Below are positions 10,906 through 22,235 of a DNA stretch of 64,000 bases, one piece after another. Origin of the DNA: Eurosta solidaginis (Eukaryota > Arthropoda > Insecta > Diptera > Tephritidae). Made by a program: the position numbers and the translations under genes. The notes below the pieces were generated by a model that searched no databases, was not told the DNA's origin, and saw only the letters and a program-made list of their open reading frames with translations. Every line of letters starts with the position of its first letter. The first letter of the stretch is position 1. The stretch covers positions 283,685,693 to 283,749,692 of the forward strand of contig NC_090319.1 in the NCBI RefSeq assembly GCF_040869045.1. The letters run 5' to 3'.

Positions 10906-13010
10906 AGTGGGTAAGTCAACTTCTTTTAAAACCCCGTGTAGGTATTTGGTTGCGTTAGTACCAATTTACTACTGTGTACTTCTTTCATAATAACTTATGC
11001 AAATGTTAAGTTAAGCGGTGTAGGAAAGAATACAACAAAGTTCTCTCATTGTTAATATATAAAAAGTGAGTGTGTGACTTTTTGTTACCTTGCCAAATTT
11101 ATTTGACCAGAAACTTAAATTTAATTTTGGAAACTTTCCAATGGGAAAAAGTTACTTACACACATACACACGTGTAATTGCAATTTAAAACGTGTGTAAC
11201 GCATCAATATCTGCATATAAAACCTGAAATAAAATTGCAGCTAATCCTCACAAAAGGACCAGAATTCAAACAGTTGGATATTGAAAAGAAATTTTTTTAA
11301 ATCAAGCCTGAAGGATAGTCTAAAAACTTAACGTGTGGTCTGAAGCTGAATAAATAGTGACGAAAGACCATGAAGCTTGTAATACGGAATGTTATCGTGT
11401 GGACTGATAATTCTGCAATTATGCTTATGTATAGCGAAAAGTGATGGCTGAAGATATTGACAGAGGAATAACAAAGAACTAGTACTAGTTAAACTAGAGG
11501 CTAAGTGAGAGTTAAATGAGCCTAAGCGTGAGTACCCGCTAGGTATAAACAGCACATCGTTATAAGTCGCCGAACTTTGTTGCAAAGCATTTTACATTTC
11601 CGTGTCGCTGCGTTGCTGACTTTGGCTTTTTTTAATGGATTTTCGTCAGACAAAAAGCTTTTTGCCATAAATGCACACGTCGGAGAGATCAATGCCACAA
11701 AAGTGATAACCCATATATCTACGTGCAAACATTTCATATGTATGTACTATATAAGTTTGTATATAAGTTAACACAATTTACACACATTTTTACACCAGCG
11801 ACTTTATCCAGTTGCTCTAAATATAAACCGTAAATTTTCATTTTTAGCCATTGAAAATGTGATTGTAGAACAATTTAAGCGAAAAATCTCAGCACTTCGT
11901 CTGGCGTACAATTACATTAGTCCCAATTAAGTTTTGAATTATTTGCTTTTAAATAGTAAACGAATTGCCCATACCTAGAACAAACCGTGAATAGTTTGGT
12001 GGGGTGGCATAGGGTCAACTGCAATTATGTTCATTGTCCTTATGGTCATTTCAATGAATTACTTATGCACTATTCTACAATAACTACACAATGCTTAATC
12101 TACGGGTCCACATACGTTCCATACCAAGAAACTAGATTATAACTTGCCAAAAATTTAACGTGTCTCTTCCATTTAGAGATAACAACTTAGATATGTTTCT
12201 AAGACCAGAAAAAAAAAATCGCTGTCTCCAAAACTGGTCCATAACCACCCATCACCGAAGGGAAAATTTATATGCGCAATCTAATTATTTAATTACGGAT
12301 TAGGAATTTAGTACGTAAATGAATATAATCTCGTTATGAGTAAACTAGTTCCAAACTTACAATTTAGTTGAATCTCAGCTCAAAATATATATATTTTATA
12401 GTCCTTCGTGCTTTGATTATAGAAGGTTACTCATGTAGCACTAGGTCACCCTGTACTTTTTATATTCCAATTTTCCAATTCGCTCCCAAAAATTTTGAGA
12501 TCTTTTCCAACCCCCAGTTGAAATAAATTTGTGCATGCAATACAGAATGTATGCATGCCAAATTCATGAAAAAGTATGTAAGATTTGTATTTCTAAATGG
12601 AAAACATACTTATCCATACAAAAAGTATGCGTGCTGACAATTCATTGGTGTCCGATGATGGTATGTTTGTAAAAATACAGTTTTCTGTATTTTGTCTAAA
12701 CGTATTGATATAATTTTAAACTCTTTGGTTTTTCTTTGTTGTCTTGAAAAATTTATTTGTATTTACGAAATGTATGTACTTGAAAGAACATTTTTTGCGA
12801 AAAGAGTTCCATTATATGAATAACTGATGAGAGATAGGGGGCAATATGTCAAGCATTAATCACGAACGCTGACCATTTGGCCAAGGATTATTTGCCGTCA
12901 TTGAACTGTTGTGAAGACTATTTACAGGATTTTGGAGTTCGACCAACCCAGTTGATGGCTTTAAGATGTTTTATCTTTCGTCATTTCAATGTTATTGTTT
13001 TTGTTATAAT
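10906..13010. other. Non-coding stretch, nothing recognised
   Basis: AT-rich DNA. Two opposite-strand ORFs around 11522-11771 overlap in antisense and carry no motif. No element boundary was recognised. Confidence 0.4.
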
Positions 13011-13167
13011 ATATGTGACCCTGCCTATGAAAAGGTGGCTTATGACTCAAAAAAAAAAAACAGGTCTTAAAGATAAACAATGCATTTTTTCAGTTTCTTA
13101 TTAATTTTTCTTCTGCATTATTTTTTTTTGAGTCATAAGCCACCTTTTCATAGGCCGAGTCACATAT
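13011..13167. repeat. Short inverted repeat (hairpin) element
   Basis: Arms 13011-13060 and 13121-13167 are near-perfect reverse complements: ATATGTGACCCTGCCTATGA pairs with the right arm ending CGAGTCACATAT, and the shared core is AAAGGTGGCTTATGACTC. They are separated by about 60 bases. The size and structure suit a tiny MITE or a stem-loop of a non-coding RNA. No target duplication was confirmed. Confidence 0.7.
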
Positions 13168-13880
13168 GAAGAATAAATTCCTATTGATCAACGCAGAGAT
13201 AGTGCGTTCGTACGTATGAAGCATACATGCGTATGGATGCATACACGTTTTTCTTGTGCTTTTGTATGCACTCGGTATCCATTCAACCATATGCATACAA
13301 AAGTAGTATCAAGGGTGTAATAGAGTGTGCATGCTTCCTGAGAAACTACAGGTGTTAAAAAGAAGTAAAAGTGCATTATATATACCTGGCGCTTTCGCCC
13401 ATAACTCTAAATGGAAATTATATTGGAATCAATTTACTTTAGAAATATTGTGTCTGGAAAGCTGCATCAATGGTAGCCAAACTCTTCGGTTTCCCAATAT
13501 TCAGGGACTGAATACCTCTGCTCTTCTTAGCGATGTAAAGATGTATGCTTTGGCGGTATGGACTATCAAATTTTGCTATCCTCGAGCCCGTGAGTGCGTG
13601 CCCACCTTAGGGTGGCATACTCAAGAATAACTTCTTATGCGTCTGTACATTATTAGGTATCTACTTTGTAACCTAGGAAACAAAGTTGATGGCATGTTGC
13701 CTGCATAATAACATGGAATCAAATGTGATACCCAGATGCCTTAAACATTGCGCCATCCACTTTTCTCGTTAAATACCCGTATTTGTTAACTTAAAAATAA
13801 GAATTATCTTTGGCAGATCTAACTACTTCTCCAGGATCCACAGTATGACTTCTCAAAACATTTTGGCCCAACGATCTTTT
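13168..13880. other. Non-coding stretch, nothing recognised
   Basis: A 101-codon ORF at 13325-13630 (plus strand) has no recognisable motif and ends amid decayed sequence. The stretch may include unrecognised parts of the retroelement relic that follows. Confidence 0.35.
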
Positions 13881-14335
13881 TCCACGCCTCCAAAAAGTTA
13901 ACCTAGGCAGTCCAATATCGGGTTAAAATCTAGAGTATTGCATCATCAAGCACAGAAAAAAGTGATCTCTTTCTATTCAGATTTTTCCGGCGACAACCTC
14001 GATGCCCTTAGTATCACGGAACTCTACCTGTGTGTAGCTATTTGTAGTCCTAAGTTGTACCATATCGTTCCCAATTGAGACTTAGGCTATCCATGTGCTA
14101 GGCAGAGCATCTATCCTTTTTGCTGAACCGCTGAACCGCTCTTCTCCACAGGAGCTTACTAACACTATTATGGGCACTCTTTTCAGTGGCTTTCTTCATG
14201 TCTAAGAAGGCATAAAGCAATACCTCTTAGCATTCGAAACCAGTCTGGACTTCCGTTGTGAGTTGACGTTTGAAAGTGTCTGTCGATTTGTCTGCTCAGT
14301 GTCCTAATAGACTGTTTGCCAGGCGTGGTCTGCAA
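13881..14335 (-). pseudogene. Possible non-LTR reverse transcriptase relic
   Basis: On the minus strand the order resembles the middle of a LOA/R1/Jockey-type reverse transcriptase: a block near 14200 reading approximately AFLDMKKATEKSAHNSVSKL, comparable with the ALLDIEGAFNN box. About 200 bases later comes RDTKGIEVVAG, comparable with RGTPQGGVLSP. Both are strongly altered and the frame is interrupted. This is a weak call by motif spacing. Confidence 0.35.
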
Positions 14336-14611
14336 ATATCGGTGAATTTCCTCGAGTTGAGGAAGGGATATATTGAAGATAGATTATAGATTTCGTAATA
14401 AAAATTCGAATTTACATAAGACAATTTTTGTGAGATAAACAAAAAAAGCTAAAGAAAAATCAAAATTATAATAAGTAAAATATAAATATAAACGAAAACA
14501 AAAAATATAAAATATTGCGACCACGCGTACATAATGTAATGATAATAATTCCATCATGCACGCGTAGTTAATTTTAGCCTAATTAAAATTATTGAAGCTT
14601 TTATTGGCACA

Positions 14612-15304
14612 ATGGATGTCATTATCGATCACATTCTGCAATTTTTACAATTCGATGTGGCCAAAATGTTTGGAAAAGACAGCGACTGTTGTCTCTGTTG
14701 CATAGCTGTTTTCAAATCAAATCAACTGCAAGAGAAAGGCAACGAATGTCAACAAAGGTCACAACGTCAAACTTTTCTCGATAGTCTCAAAAATGAATGT
14801 GCATAGCAAGTTTGTGAAGATAGACGAGCAGGTGGTGATGTTTGCACTTGTGATGCTGTATGCAAGCGCGTAGTATCAAAAATTGCCGAAAAGTGCTCAT
14901 CTTCAACACTACTCGAACTGAAATGTATTGAGAGGCGCGCAAATAAATTGTGGGATACATTAAATACGCATATGGGTAATAATCCTTGTGGAAAATTTCC
15001 AAATTGGTGGGAGCTAAAGACATGGCAAAAATTACCCTTATGTTGGGCTGCGCTCTCAAATGAGAAACTCTGCGAAGATCCGTTCGAGAATTTCAAACGT
15101 TTTTATCAGGGTGATAAGAAGTCAACTAAACGCAGTGCAAAACTTCAACGGTAGCGCACACTCATACTCTGGCACCGTTTGACATCCAAACAAAAATTAC
15201 CTTTTATTATGGAGGCTTTTATTAGTAAAGTTGGTGCAGGTAAAATCAATATTAGTGATGAGCATGCGATTTACCGCATTATCAGTGAGTTGCACAAAAA
15301 GTGA
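14612..15304 (+). pseudogene. Single-exon MST-HMG-box (protamine-like) reading frame with two in-frame TAG codons
   Basis: One frame stays open from the ATG at 14612 to the TGA at 15302-15304 (230 codons) except for TAG at codon 65 (14804-14806) and codon 181 (15152-15154). The predicted protein is rich in cysteine. It has a Cys-rich N-terminal half, a tryptophan cluster (LWDTLNTHMGNNPCGKFPNWW and what follows), then a segment from D156 (DPFENFKRFYQ) through W187 (LWHRLTSKQKLPF) with the residue pattern of an HMG box. That combination recalls the fly MST-HMG-box proteins, which include the sperm protamine-like proteins that replace histones in late spermatids. An AATAAA signal follows at 15480-15485. 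Preservation of one frame for 690 bases argues that this was, or still is, a real host gene. The stops may come from CAG-to-TAG changes, be read through, or mark a recent pseudogene. The family call is inference from pattern, not from a search. Confidence 0.5.
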
Positions 15305-15479
15305 GAGAAGAAAGTGAATGATGAGTGGAGAAATCGAAGCCGAAGAGCCTATGTACCAAGTTTATGCTGTATGTCCTTTTCTTATCCAGTGGGTGTTATT
15401 GTATTTTCGCAGTGTATTTCTGTGTAATCTTTAAATTAGATGCATTTGCATATATACTCATATACGAAAATGTATGTTA

Positions 15480-15485
15480 AATAAA
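15480..15485 (+). terminator. Polyadenylation signal AATAAA after the MST-HMG-like frame
   Basis: AATAAA lies about 175 bases after the TGA of the preceding frame, a plausible distance for a short 3' UTR. In AT-rich DNA the hexamer is common, so the link is only suggestive. Confidence 0.35.
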
Positions 15486-15940
15486 TGTTTGCACTTATGT
15501 GATGTACCAAAGAAGCGATCGCTTTACAATTTTGATGGACTTACCGTCCGTGAAGCCAATTAATCATTTCCCTGTTGTTCTAGCAGTGGTAAGATACGCA
15601 ATTCGGCTAGCATTTTTTCGTGGCAATATTAAAATGCCCCTATCGAGCCTCTCCGTTGAATATATCTTAAGTTTATAATATTGGGTATGTTGAAAATAAG
15701 TGTACGCTAAAGTCTGCGGTGTGTGATAGTGCACAATCACTATTAGGGTAAGGGTGTAACATTCATCATGGTATTAAGGTTGCTACGTGAGCCAGGATCC
15801 CATGTCCAACGACATGCCAATATTAAAATAGCATAGAGTCTGTAAAGCTGAAGTTGCTTAGTGGCTGATCTGCAGAGCTACTATCTATGTCTAACTACAG
15901 ACCTAAATTCTATGTCTTACTATTTCGGTATGAATTCAGG
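15486..15940. other. Non-coding stretch, nothing recognised
   Basis: No coding frame or known repeat was identified. A short palindromic stretch GTGATAGTGCACAATCACTA lies near 15724. Confidence 0.35.
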
Positions 15941-16150
15941 ATTTCTTTATCAACTCGGTTTATATATCATATTGTGGTGGTTTTGGGACTTTTTCAAGAC
16001 AATTTAAGGATTGGTTTGCGACTGGTTTTTATATCACTCCAGGATTGTTTCCAAGATCTATTGGGACTAATACAGAACCATCTTGGGTCTCTTTTCGGAA
16101 CTACTTCGTGAAATTTTTAGAGATCCATTCAGGACCATTTCAGTAATTGA
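15941..16150 (-). repeat. Degenerate GAAATAGTCCCGAAATGATCC-type repeat, minus sense
   Basis: The minus strand repeats short units such as CCTGAAATGG, CCGAAAAG and CCCAAGATGG. It matches, in the opposite orientation, the repeat blocks at 16483-16810 and 31640-33040. It is a degenerate tandem repeat of about 10-13 bases, often in pairs. Confidence 0.5.
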
Positions 16151-16482
16151 GACTATATTTGAATATATTGCCTTTTCGTAGGGAAGTCTAAGCTTGTATC
16201 CCGTTTGATACGCTGAAACATCTGAATGAAGAAATATAACCCATTCAGTTTCACACCCATGATTGCTACTATGCCTACTTTTACGAAAGCATTCCCCAGT
16301 ACATATTTCTGGTAACTAATTTTCAATTGCTATTCTCTGACCTGTGACCCAGAAGACATTACTGCCGTAATTTACCTTTCGTGTATTTAAACCACCTTTA
16401 ATGTGGCCTACAAAAGATTATGTATTTTTATATATAATGAGGTAAAATTATTGTCGCTCCTGTGCAAACATTGATCCATACT
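16151..16482. other. Non-coding spacer between two blocks of the same short-period repeat
   Basis: No motif was recognised. The flanking repeat blocks are in opposite orientations, so this spacer is the loop of a loose inverted arrangement. Confidence 0.35.
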
Positions 16483-16810
16483 TTAGAATAAAAAAATAAA
16501 AATAAATCTAAAAAAATAATATCGAAACAGCCCAAATAAATCCCGAAAATAATCATAAATGAAATAGTCACGAAATGATTCTGTATTTCGAAATGATCGC
16601 GAAATAGAACTGGAATAACCCGGATATCGTACTGAAAACAATATCAAATGGGCCCTGTAAGGCTCAAAAAATAGTTCCAATACGCTATTCTGTAACAGTC
16701 GGAGAATAATCCCCAAGTAATACTGAAAAAAAAAACCCGTGAAGTAAACCAAAACTAGTTCCAAAATGATCACAACATAATTTTGAAATAGTCCCGAAGA
16801 GAAATAGATA
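16483..16810 (+). repeat. Degenerate GAAATAGTCCCGAAATGATCC-type repeat
   Basis: Units such as GAAATAGTCACGAAATGATT, CGAAATGATCGCGAAATAGA and TTTGAAATAGTCCCGAAG follow each other with drift. The open minus-strand frame of 96 codons across it (YYLGIILRLLQNS type) is a by-product of the repeat composition. The larger block is at 31640-33040. Confidence 0.6.
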
Positions 16811-16814
16811 ACAC

Positions 16815-17510
16815 CTTATAGATGGGTCGGTTCACTGGGATATAAATACCTGGACATCTAATGTCAGGTTGAGCGCCCACGCGGAGAAGACAGATATCAT
16901 CTTGCTTACTAGGAGGTGTAAGGTCCGGAATTGGTCTAGGCCTAAGCTAGGAGGTGTGACCTGTATTATGGCGTCATTATATATTAGGCGGACGTGGGTG
17001 TCTTAGAGCCACGTTAGAGGTGGGAAGTTGCGCAAGGGCACTGAAACGGCAGATACAGATAAAGTAATAGAAAATGTAGAGCCTGCGGTATACTGCGCAA
17101 GAGGAAAATAGCTTAAGCTTAATCTCTCATAGTACAACATCTAAGTATGTTAGGATATAGAAATACCTCGAAGGAATCGGGAAAGGGAGAAGCATGCATA
17201 TATATTGGGTCCCATGGAATATGGAAATGGATGAGAATGAACAAGCGGATGAATTAAGCCAGGCTAAGACTTCGCCTATTAGAAATGGGTACAGCTTAAA
17301 AGAAGGGACTGAATGAGATCTAGAAGCATCAAGTGGTGTATGTCCTAGAAAGCTTTTGGTATTAGCCAAGAGGACGTGCTATTTCAAACATAGGTCCTGG
17401 TTCTTGATAGTGTTTTTCCAGTGTGATCGTTAAACAAACTGCTGGTAACACTATGGACTCATTCAGTCTATGTGAGCTCCTTACGGAGCGGCCAGTTAAA
17501 CCTAACCTAA
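16815..17510 (+). pseudogene. 3' end of a LOA-like non-LTR element (reverse transcriptase thumb and RNase H), relic
   Basis: Plus-strand remnants read HAEKTDIILLTRR and KLGGVT (the thumb region after the reverse transcriptase palm). Further on comes an RNase H-like block IYWVPWNMEMDENEQADELS, which corresponds to the WVPGHxGIxGNExAD signature with changed residues. The last 100 bases (CAAACTGCTGGTAACACTAT, then GGACTCATTCAGTCTATGTG) match the reverse complement of 30846-30940, so both are 3' ends of one family. Stops and frameshifts are frequent. Confidence 0.65.
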
Positions 17511-18249
17511 TCTTGCTAAAGATTCGCACCGAAATGGACTTCAGTCAACACTTTAGGCAAATACAAGAGAGGTGTCTGGTGAAGACAGCTCATGCCTTAG
17601 GATCAATACGAACAGTTAATGTTTTCAAGTGTTGTTTGTTTGACGCCTCGACACGCACAGGTTGGCTTACTTAGCTTACTTATACAAGATCCAGATGTAT
17701 GAATGATTTTTTTAACATTTATTTTTGCATTGCTATTGTTGGAAACAAAATTTTGTTGCTTCTGATGCCTCAAATACAAATTTTCAAGAAATTTTATTAA
17801 TTGCTCACAAAAAGTTGCATTTCACGAAACATTCAATAAATAAACATTTTTATTCATATATGTATGTATGTAGACTCGCACATGCTCCACCCACTTCTCT
17901 TCCCTTCATATTGATCACTTGTTTGCTCTTTACTTTCTCATATCGAAATTTTTAAGTGTTTTATGGCCATCATTGGCAGTCAAGCATTGGCCATGATGTG
18001 TTTGTGGTTGCTACATGACAGCCTATTTACTAGTGACTGTGTTGTTGTGAAAAAAAATACGAAGTAGAATTTCTGTTATGATCCATAATGAAGTTCCCTC
18101 TAAAGTTTTGCAGCTGCTCATATTCGTTTGATTTTTTGTGTTGTCTTATAATTTAATTATAAAGTTCGATCTGAAGCAAAAAAATTCGCACTTGAAGTAC
18201 ATTCATTCGAAAGCAGTCAAATTTCGTGGAAACTCACAACCCTACATAC
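17511..18249. other. Non-coding stretch, nothing recognised
   Basis: AT-rich sequence leading up to the foldback element. No gene or repeat was recognised. Confidence 0.4.
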
Positions 18250-19343
18250 ATATGGGGTATTCCATCCCATTTCGACCAATTTTGAACCCGATCCCTTTAG
18301 AATTGGCTGAAAGTTTTTCTTCTTTTTCTAGTTTACGAAAGACGTTTTTCAGAATTTTTTAAAATTTTTTCATCCAACTCAAAAAAAGTTATGAATTTAA
18401 AAAAAAACACCGTTTTTGTTTTCAAAATGCTATAACTTTTTTAAAAATTTACCGTTTGGGATCGTTTTTTTTTTAATTTGTTTTTAAATTTACTTTTAGG
18501 AAAAAATACAAAAAAATTGTTAAAATTTTTTTTAAATTTTTCAGTTTTTCGAGATTTTTCGAATTTCGCCACTTTTTTTTCATAAAAAACTTCAATCAAT
18601 TCTGCAATCCCCACTAATCCCGGAGTGGGCCGATTTTTTTTAATATTTTTTTTTATTGAATTGAAAACAAAATTTTCAAAAAAAAATTTTTTTTTATCAA
18701 TTTTATTTATATAACAAAAAAATGTAAGAAAATTATTTTTAAGTATTCTTTTCTTTATATATTATGGTAATCTACGATTAAAATGACTCGCTTTCGCTGT
18801 CCAGCAACTGCATTAGGCCGGTATACCATAATATATAAAGAAAAGAATACTTAAAAATCATTTTCTTACATTTTTTGTTATATAAATAAAATTGATAAAA
18901 AAAAATTTATTTTTGAAAATTTATTTTCAATTAAATAAAAAAAATATAAAAAAAAATCGGCCCACTCCGGGATTAGTGGGGATGATTGCAGAATTGATTG
19001 AAGTTTTTTATGAGAAAAAAAATGGCGAAATTCGAAAAATCATGAAAAACTGAAAAATTAAAAAAAAACTTTAAACATTTTTTTGTATTTTTTCCGAAAA
19101 GTACATTTAAAAACAAATTTAAAAAAAAGATCCCAAATGGTCAATTTTTGAAAAAGTTATAGCATTTTGAAAACAAAAACGGTGTTTTTTTTTTAAATTC
19201 ATAACTTTTTTTGAGTTGGATGAAAAAATTTGAAAAAATTCTGAAAAACGTCTTTCGTAAGCTAGAAAAAGAAGAAAAACTTTCAGCCAATTCCAAAGTG
19301 GTCGAGTTCAAAATTGGTCGAAATGGGATGGAATACCCCATAT
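18250..19343. mobile_element. Foldback element with two 520-bp inverted arms
   Basis: The left arm (18250-18769) and right arm (18824-19343) are reverse complements with few mismatches. The ends read ATATGGGGTATTCCATCCC on the left and GGGATGGAATACCCCATAT on the right. The 54-base spacer (18770-18823) is the only non-palindromic part. A TA on each side may be the target duplication. There is no coding capacity. Structurally it is a non-autonomous foldback or long-TIR element. A transcript from either side would fold into a hairpin with about 520 base pairs. Confidence 0.9.
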
Positions 19344-19987
19344 ATAGTACATAAACATGATATTTAACACAATGAAAATATGCCAATCTATAATTGGGGA
19401 AATGGTCCGAATGTGTTGTGTCAGAAAATAGAAGATCTTGACTAAAAACAAAATTAAGTGCGATAAAAATTAAAATTTTTTTTCTTAATTTAACGATTGC
19501 TTTTTATGAACATATGTATATGTATGTAAGAAGGTCATATTGGCTTGGCGAATTGGGTTAGTGGAGGCATACTGTATTTGTTTGAGATTTTACGAATGGT
19601 ACTTTTGAATTTTATTATATATTTTTTTCAAATTAAATGGGGTACTGGGTCATTGTTATAGATGATTAAAGGCGAACTTGCGCTGATGCTTTCGTAATAA
19701 CTTAAAACTCACAATAAAATAGTAAATAGCGATGACAAATCGATAAATTTTCGGAAAACAATCAACACACACCGGCAACAATTTGGTGAGGCGGCAATAG
19801 GGAAAATTTATATAACAGCAAGCCGAGATTGGTCGCTTGCGTTTGTAAATAGTCCAATCATCGCAGGAGTGCGGGTAAAGTCCCATTTCAGCTGGAAAAG
19901 GCTTTGAAGAGATTTGCAAAGTATAATGGAAACAGCTGTTACCTTGTCTGTCCTGATGTTGAGTTCTTAAATTTTTTTCCCAAACAT
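19344..19987. other. Non-coding stretch, nothing recognised
   Basis: One unremarkable 87-codon minus-strand ORF (19656-19919) has no motif. It is the spacer between the foldback and piggyBac elements. Confidence 0.4.
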
Positions 19988-21511
19988 TTAACCTTCATGT
20001 GCCCGGGATATAAAACTTACGTACACGGTCGGAAGTCTACATTTGTAGCAAGCATGTAACTGCATGTAAAACCACGATAATATTTAGAAAAAAATACTTG
20101 TATGGTGATTATTTGACATGTACGTGTGTACTAACGTTTTTATTTGAAAATATTGAATTCAGGTAATAATATTAAGTCAAAAAATGTATTAGTTTTCAGG
20201 AACTGAACAGCATTTTTCCAAAGTATATGTTTCGGCATGAGCATCGCACACTGCTTTTTTACACCAACTACAGATTTTGCGTGCACTTTTACGATTTCCC
20301 ATTTCACAGTGTTGACAACGTACAGGATATGCTGGTTGTTTGTCGCTGGAAATATCAGGTAAAATGGATAAATCACCTTTAGAAGTGGCAGCAATGGATC
20401 CATCTAGTGCTATTTCAATAGCTTTACGTGTTTGGATGTGTCCCACCACCCGCGATATTTAGAGCGTTGTTCAATTGCTGGCATAAAAAGCTGCTTGGCC
20501 AAGCTCCGTAAGAACTTTCGTCGCGTGTCTGTATGGATTGTTTTCCGAGTAAATGATGAATGTTGCAAGTGCACTTATATCTAGCATGTTATAAAACATG
20601 GCCAAAGGCCAACGCAAAGTTTTGCTTTTCGGTGAATATGCAGAAAGTTGTTTATCGATTGCGTCGACGCCTCCTTTGTTTGTATTGTAATCAAGGATAT
20701 ATTGTTGCTTGCTTTTGTTTTCAACTACAATTGAATCTGTCAAAGGGGTACTGGCAAGAATTACGACTGATCTGTCTCTTTGTGGGACTTAAGATACCAA
20801 AGAAAACTTTCCATCTAGAAACCTGAAAATGGTAGACTCTTCTGCTCGATTGCGGTCAGCCTTCATTTCATTTGGTACAAAATTCTTATTTTGACGAACA
20901 GTACCAAGAAGAGCATGACCTTCGGACATTAAATACTGGACATTAAATACTTACTTAAGTTTAGCGATGTGAAAATATTTTCACAAACTATAGGCCTTCC
21001 GGTATTCTCCCAGTGGCATACTAACCTTTGCACAACACCTTCTCCTACGTTGGTCGCTCGACTAGCATTTAAGTTCTTTCCCATAAATATCTTACTTTCG
21101 AGTAAATAGAACGATTTAGCATCGCACGCAAACCAAACCTTTATCCCATACTAGGGAGGCTTAGAGGGTATGTACTGGGTAAAGAAAACATACTTGGGTA
21201 AAGCAAGGGTAGTGACAGTTGCAAAAAATCATGTTGCAACAAGCTGAACTCAACAATATAATGATATTTTGCATACATTTATATGGTGACTACAAAAGTA
21301 GACTACCGGCTGCAAGATGATGTTTTTTAAGTAGGGTCTGGGGGTCAGGCAAATAGTAGCTCGAGTGATATCATGCTCTTAATCGACTTAGAATTGATAA
21401 CTAGGAAGCTACTGAAAACATCGGGCATTGTTGTTTCAGAACTTTTTGTTTTATTTGACTTTTTTCCCCAAAATTGCTACAATTGTAGATTATCAGGCAC
21501 ATGAAGGTTAA
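19988..21511 (-). mobile_element. Decayed piggyBac-type transposon with TTAA duplications
   Basis: TTAA at 19988-19991 and 21508-21511 flank 12-bp terminal inverted repeats: CCTTCATGTGCC at 19992-20003 and GGCACATGAAGG at 21496-21507. The enclosed 1516 bp contains a broken piggyBac transposase on the minus strand. TTAA target duplication is a hallmark of the piggyBac superfamily. Full elements are around 2.4 kb, so the 5' third has been lost. Confidence 0.88.
20189..21190 (-). pseudogene. piggyBac transposase, truncated and frameshifted
   Basis: The minus strand gives, in order: QYIPSKPP, YGIKVWFACDAKSFYLL (containing the first catalytic Asp in relatives), then VCENIFTSLNL where intact proteins have an MDNFFTS-like box, so the second catalytic Asp is replaced. 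The next part is DYNTNKGGVDAIDKQ (third Asp in GGVD, bases 20665-20663), RWPLAMFYNMLDISA, and a C-terminal cysteine-rich domain RCQHCEMG...KICSWCKKAVCDAH (20189-20449). At least one frameshift near 20450-20471 and stops near 20930 separate these pieces. The lesion in the second Asp and the missing N-terminus make it inactive. Transposases of this family cut and paste at TTAA. Confidence 0.85.
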
Positions 21512-21611
21512 CAAAAATAAAAAAATTTGGTGAATGTATTTAAAGACAAATGGGTAGTCCCCGCATTGCAATAACAACCAACTATCATAGTTTCCCAAGG
21601 CAGTCGGTTCT

Positions 21612-22235
21612 ATGTGCCGGAGCGACTCGGGATTTTTCGCGACCAAGGACTGTCATTTCAGTGAAACCACATTTAATTTTTTGCGTCCCTCCCACAAATT
21701 GTCAGCCTCCCAGCAGCTCTTTGCAGCGGGACTGCTCCATATTCTCTTGCTCCAGGAAGTTGTGGAATCCAATCCGGGTCCGTCTCCTGACCGCGGTCCT
21801 GAGAAATGGTTTTGCTGCGTCTGCCGGAAAAGAATCTTTTTAGGACGGTCATACTCCTGTCAGTGTGTCTCGTGTAAGGGATGGTTGCATTGGACAGGTT
21901 GTTCTGGGCTATATCCCAAAACCAAAGGTCTACGTAACTTCTATAAATCTTATGTGGCTCCTTGCGTGCACGCCCAAGGGCGTCCCGTAGTCTACGCCTT
22001 AGTGCGCCCTTACTACCTTCCAGCAGCCCCGCTGCTCAGCAAGCCACAACAAGTACCCGATGCAGCAGCCCCTGCCCCCGTCTTCGCTCCCTCTCTTTTC
22101 CAGCAGCAGTCGTGTAGGTTAGGGAAACAGACTCTTAGTCCCTACCACCTTTTGCACCGTTTGCCAGCACAGAATATATGTGTTTGCGACATCCGCCCAA
22201 TGCAGCTCCTGCCTTGGATGGTGCCACTTTCCTAG
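21612..22235 (+). pseudogene. N-terminal region: degenerate 2A-like motif, PHD-like finger, proline-rich linker
   Basis: The frame from the ATG at 21612 encodes 207 residues. Residues 49-57 read EVVESNPGP (21756-21782), preceded by a leucine-rich stretch. This is the 2A ribosome-skipping consensus DxExNPGP with its first Asp changed to Val (GTT, one base from GAT). Residues 68 to about 102 hold C68-C69-x-C71...CQCVSC...LHWTGC, a PHD-like zinc-binding pattern. A proline- and glutamine-rich stretch follows. The frame then shifts before the endonuclease, which lies in another frame from 22324. Known relatives carry 2A sequences near the N-terminus of APE-type elements. Whether this copy's family used it for skipping is inference. 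Confidence 0.65.
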
